Source of the DNA: Psychroserpens luteus
GTDB taxonomy: Bacteria > Bacteroidota > Bacteroidia > Flavobacteriales > Flavobacteriaceae
Length of the DNA stretch: 64,000 bases
Assembly: GCF_015319355.1 (NCBI RefSeq)
Contig: NZ_JADILU010000009.1
Span: forward strand, 121,901-185,900
Reading direction: 5' to 3'
Made by a program: the position numbers and the translations under genes. Positions within the stretch are counted from its first letter, which is position 1; the number at the start of each line of letters is the position of its first letter. Of this stretch, positions 63,030-64,000 are shown in pieces. The notes below the pieces were generated by a model. It saw only the letters and a list, made by a program, of their open reading frames with translations. It made no database searches and had not been told where the DNA came from.

Positions 63030-63809
63030 ATGAAAAAAATCCTGCTTACCATATTATTTATTGCTATTTCAAGCAAATTATTGGCTTGCTCTTGTGGAAT
63101 AGTTCCGTTAATGGATAGAATTCCAAAATCGGACTTTATTGCAACTGCAAAAATTATAAAAATTTCGCCTGATAAAGAAAATCAAGACCTACACGATATT
63201 CAAATAGAAATAATTGACCTATACAAAGGACAAGCCACAGGAAATTTAAAAATCTACAGTGCTTTGAATAGTAGTTGTGCGTTTTTTACACCTGAAAATA
63301 GCGAATGGTTGATTTTTGCTAGTAAAAATAAAAATGGAGACTTGAGTTTTGGATATTGTTCAGGTGCGAAACGAATAGATAGAAAATTCGATTCTGACAG
63401 ATATCCACACGCAGAAAAAAATTACAAAAAATCAATTGAGCTCAAACTTCAAGTACTAGAATATCTGAAGAAGTCTGAAATTCAAACTTTAAACGAATTT
63501 GGATTAAGAACATCATTTTCTAGTGGTTGCTTGAAAAACTTTAAAGGTTATGAAGTAAAAACGGATAGATTCGCACTTTATGAATTGACAGTTGAAAGTG
63601 ATTTATCGATAAGTGAAGTTAAAGCGTTAAAAGAGTTTGACAATGATAACCTCAAAACTGACTTGTTGAATTGTGTTAGAGAAAGTGTCAAAGTTTATAC
63701 TCGGAAAAAAGAAACAGAAATATTGAATAGAACAAAAATTATAATTGGACTTTACTATTATGCTTCCGAAAGAGGAAATGAAAGTTTTATTGGACAATTT
63801 GATTTATAA
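63030..63809 (+). CDS. Secreted NTR/TIMP-like protein
   Basis: A 259-residue protein with a signal peptide ending LLACSCG. Mature N-terminus begins Cys-Ser-Cys as in TIMP/netrin (NTR) proteins; then DFIATAKIIKIS, IQIEIIDLYKGQATGNLKIY, SSCAFFTPENSEWLIFASK and GYCSGAKRIDRKF follow the family strand order, with further Cys. Such proteins are frequent in Bacteroidota, function unknown. The C-terminal third (from about 160) has no match known to me. The unit has perfect 9/9 complementary arms (GTTAGCACC / GGTGCTAAC). Confidence 0.72.
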   Translation: MKKILLTILFIAISSKLLACSCGIVPLMDRIPKSDFIATAKIIKISPDKENQDLHDIQIEIIDLYKGQATGNLKIYSALNSSCAFFTPENSEWLIFASKNKNGDLSFGYCSGAKRIDRKFDSDRYPHAEKNYKKSIELKLQVLEYLKKSEIQTLNEFGLRTSFSSGCLKNFKGYEVKTDRFALYELTVESDLSISEVKALKEFDNDNLKTDLLNCVRESVKVYTRKKETEILNRTKIIIGLYYYASERGNESFIGQFDL

Positions 63810-63815
63810 ATAACA

Positions 63816-63880
63816 GGTGCTAACACCGTATAAAATTAATTGCTAGTGCAGGCTTACTTACGAAAATCCTCGCGGATTTT
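63816..63880 (+). repeat. 3' cassette spacer cut by an insertion sequence
   Basis: GGTGCTAACACCGTATAAAA ... GGCTTACTTACG, then a perfect hairpin AAAATCC-TCGC-GGATTTT (63863-63880). The consensus continues with CTATTCAGTTTTTATTTA elsewhere; here the IS begins immediately after the hairpin. Confidence 0.8.
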
Positions 63881-64000
63881 AGACTGCACCCAAAAGCTTA
63901 GACAAATTTATAATTAATTTTGACAATAATTAGCTCGATATTCAATCGGGCTCATTCCATTTAGATTTAGTTTAATTCTTTCATTATTATAATACTTTAT
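63881..64000 (-). mobile_element. IS3-family insertion sequence (right part outside the window)
   Basis: The edge AGACTGCACCCAAAAGCTTA is like terminal repeats of IS3-family (IS150-type) elements. The transposase reading frame enters from the right on the minus strand. The exact boundary (63879-63885) cannot be fixed without the other end. Confidence 0.75.
63914..64000 (-). CDS. IS3-family transposase OrfB, C-terminal end only
   Basis: The visible 28 codons read YYNNERIKLNLNGMSPIEYR then ANYCQN and stop. This is the standard end of IS3-family OrfB transposases (YNxxRxxxxLxGxSPxxYR). The DDE catalytic core and OrfA lie beyond the window. Confidence 0.9.
   Translation of the reverse strand: MKYYNNERIKLNLNGMSPIEYRANYCQN

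Overview
The window looks like chromosomal DNA from a marine Flavobacteriaceae (Bacteroidota; something like Psychroserpens, Olleya, Winogradskyella or Lacinutrix). The DNA is AT-rich. Several promoters carry the Bacteroidota -7 box TAnnTTTG. Secreted proteins end in type IX secretion (T9SS) sorting domains of type A and type B, a hybrid two-component regulator with an AraC domain is present, and the housekeeping genes (uvrB, sucC, lysA, dnaJ-grpE, PPK2) are flavobacterial in character. No rRNA, tRNA or CRISPR was seen.

Layout. 1-19.5 kb is a cell-surface and secretion region: four large T9SS type B proteins (the first cut by the window edge), a hybrid sensor/regulator, and a secreted S74-chaperone / dockerin-like / T9SS type A trio. 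19.6-44.1 kb is ordinary chromosome: uvrB, a TerB-like protein, an esterase, a half-length DUF1456 protein, lipocalin-like lipoproteins, sucC, an ACT-domain protein divergent from lysA, an AI-2E transporter, a TonB-dependent-type regulatory-domain protein, DinB, a GspG-like protein, an M28 peptidase, PPK2, a sigma-54 regulator without a DNA-binding domain, a beta-barrel protein, MscS, an ABC-2 exporter, dnaJ-grpE, YceI and a methyltransferase.

44.2-64 kb is an accessory region. A seven-PAS histidine kinase with its receiver partner, TonB, a second RluA enzyme and a small heat-shock operon are interleaved with single, unrelated genes, each set between copies of a degenerate repeat of up to about 370 bp. 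The gene-bearing units encode an orphan contractile-injection tape-measure C-terminus, a small membrane protein, a DUF2059-like secreted protein, ACT and SMR proteins, a DTW protein, an FAD monooxygenase, a glycoside hydrolase, a GNAT acetyltransferase and an NTR/TIMP-like secreted protein. In five units the 9 bases just before the gene are the (near) reverse complement of the 9 bases just after the same gene, while the arms differ from unit to unit. That is the architecture of integron gene cassettes, although the spacers are much longer than classical attC sites and no integrase is in the window. Each 3' spacer also holds a short hairpin at the same place with different sequence, and an IS3-family element at the right edge begins directly after one such hairpin. 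I regard this array as the main discovery candidate.

A second DNA-level signal is a 10-mer, TTCTTCGGAA, found 13 times in the window in different reading frames and on both strands, about a hundredfold above chance. Smaller anomalies are a RluA gene whose first canonical start lies 43 codons inside a conserved S4 domain, a lipoprotein broken by an in-frame stop, a perfect 26-bp inverted repeat, five 222-bp tandem repeats in an adhesin-like gene, and a DnaJ with only two of four zinc motifs.
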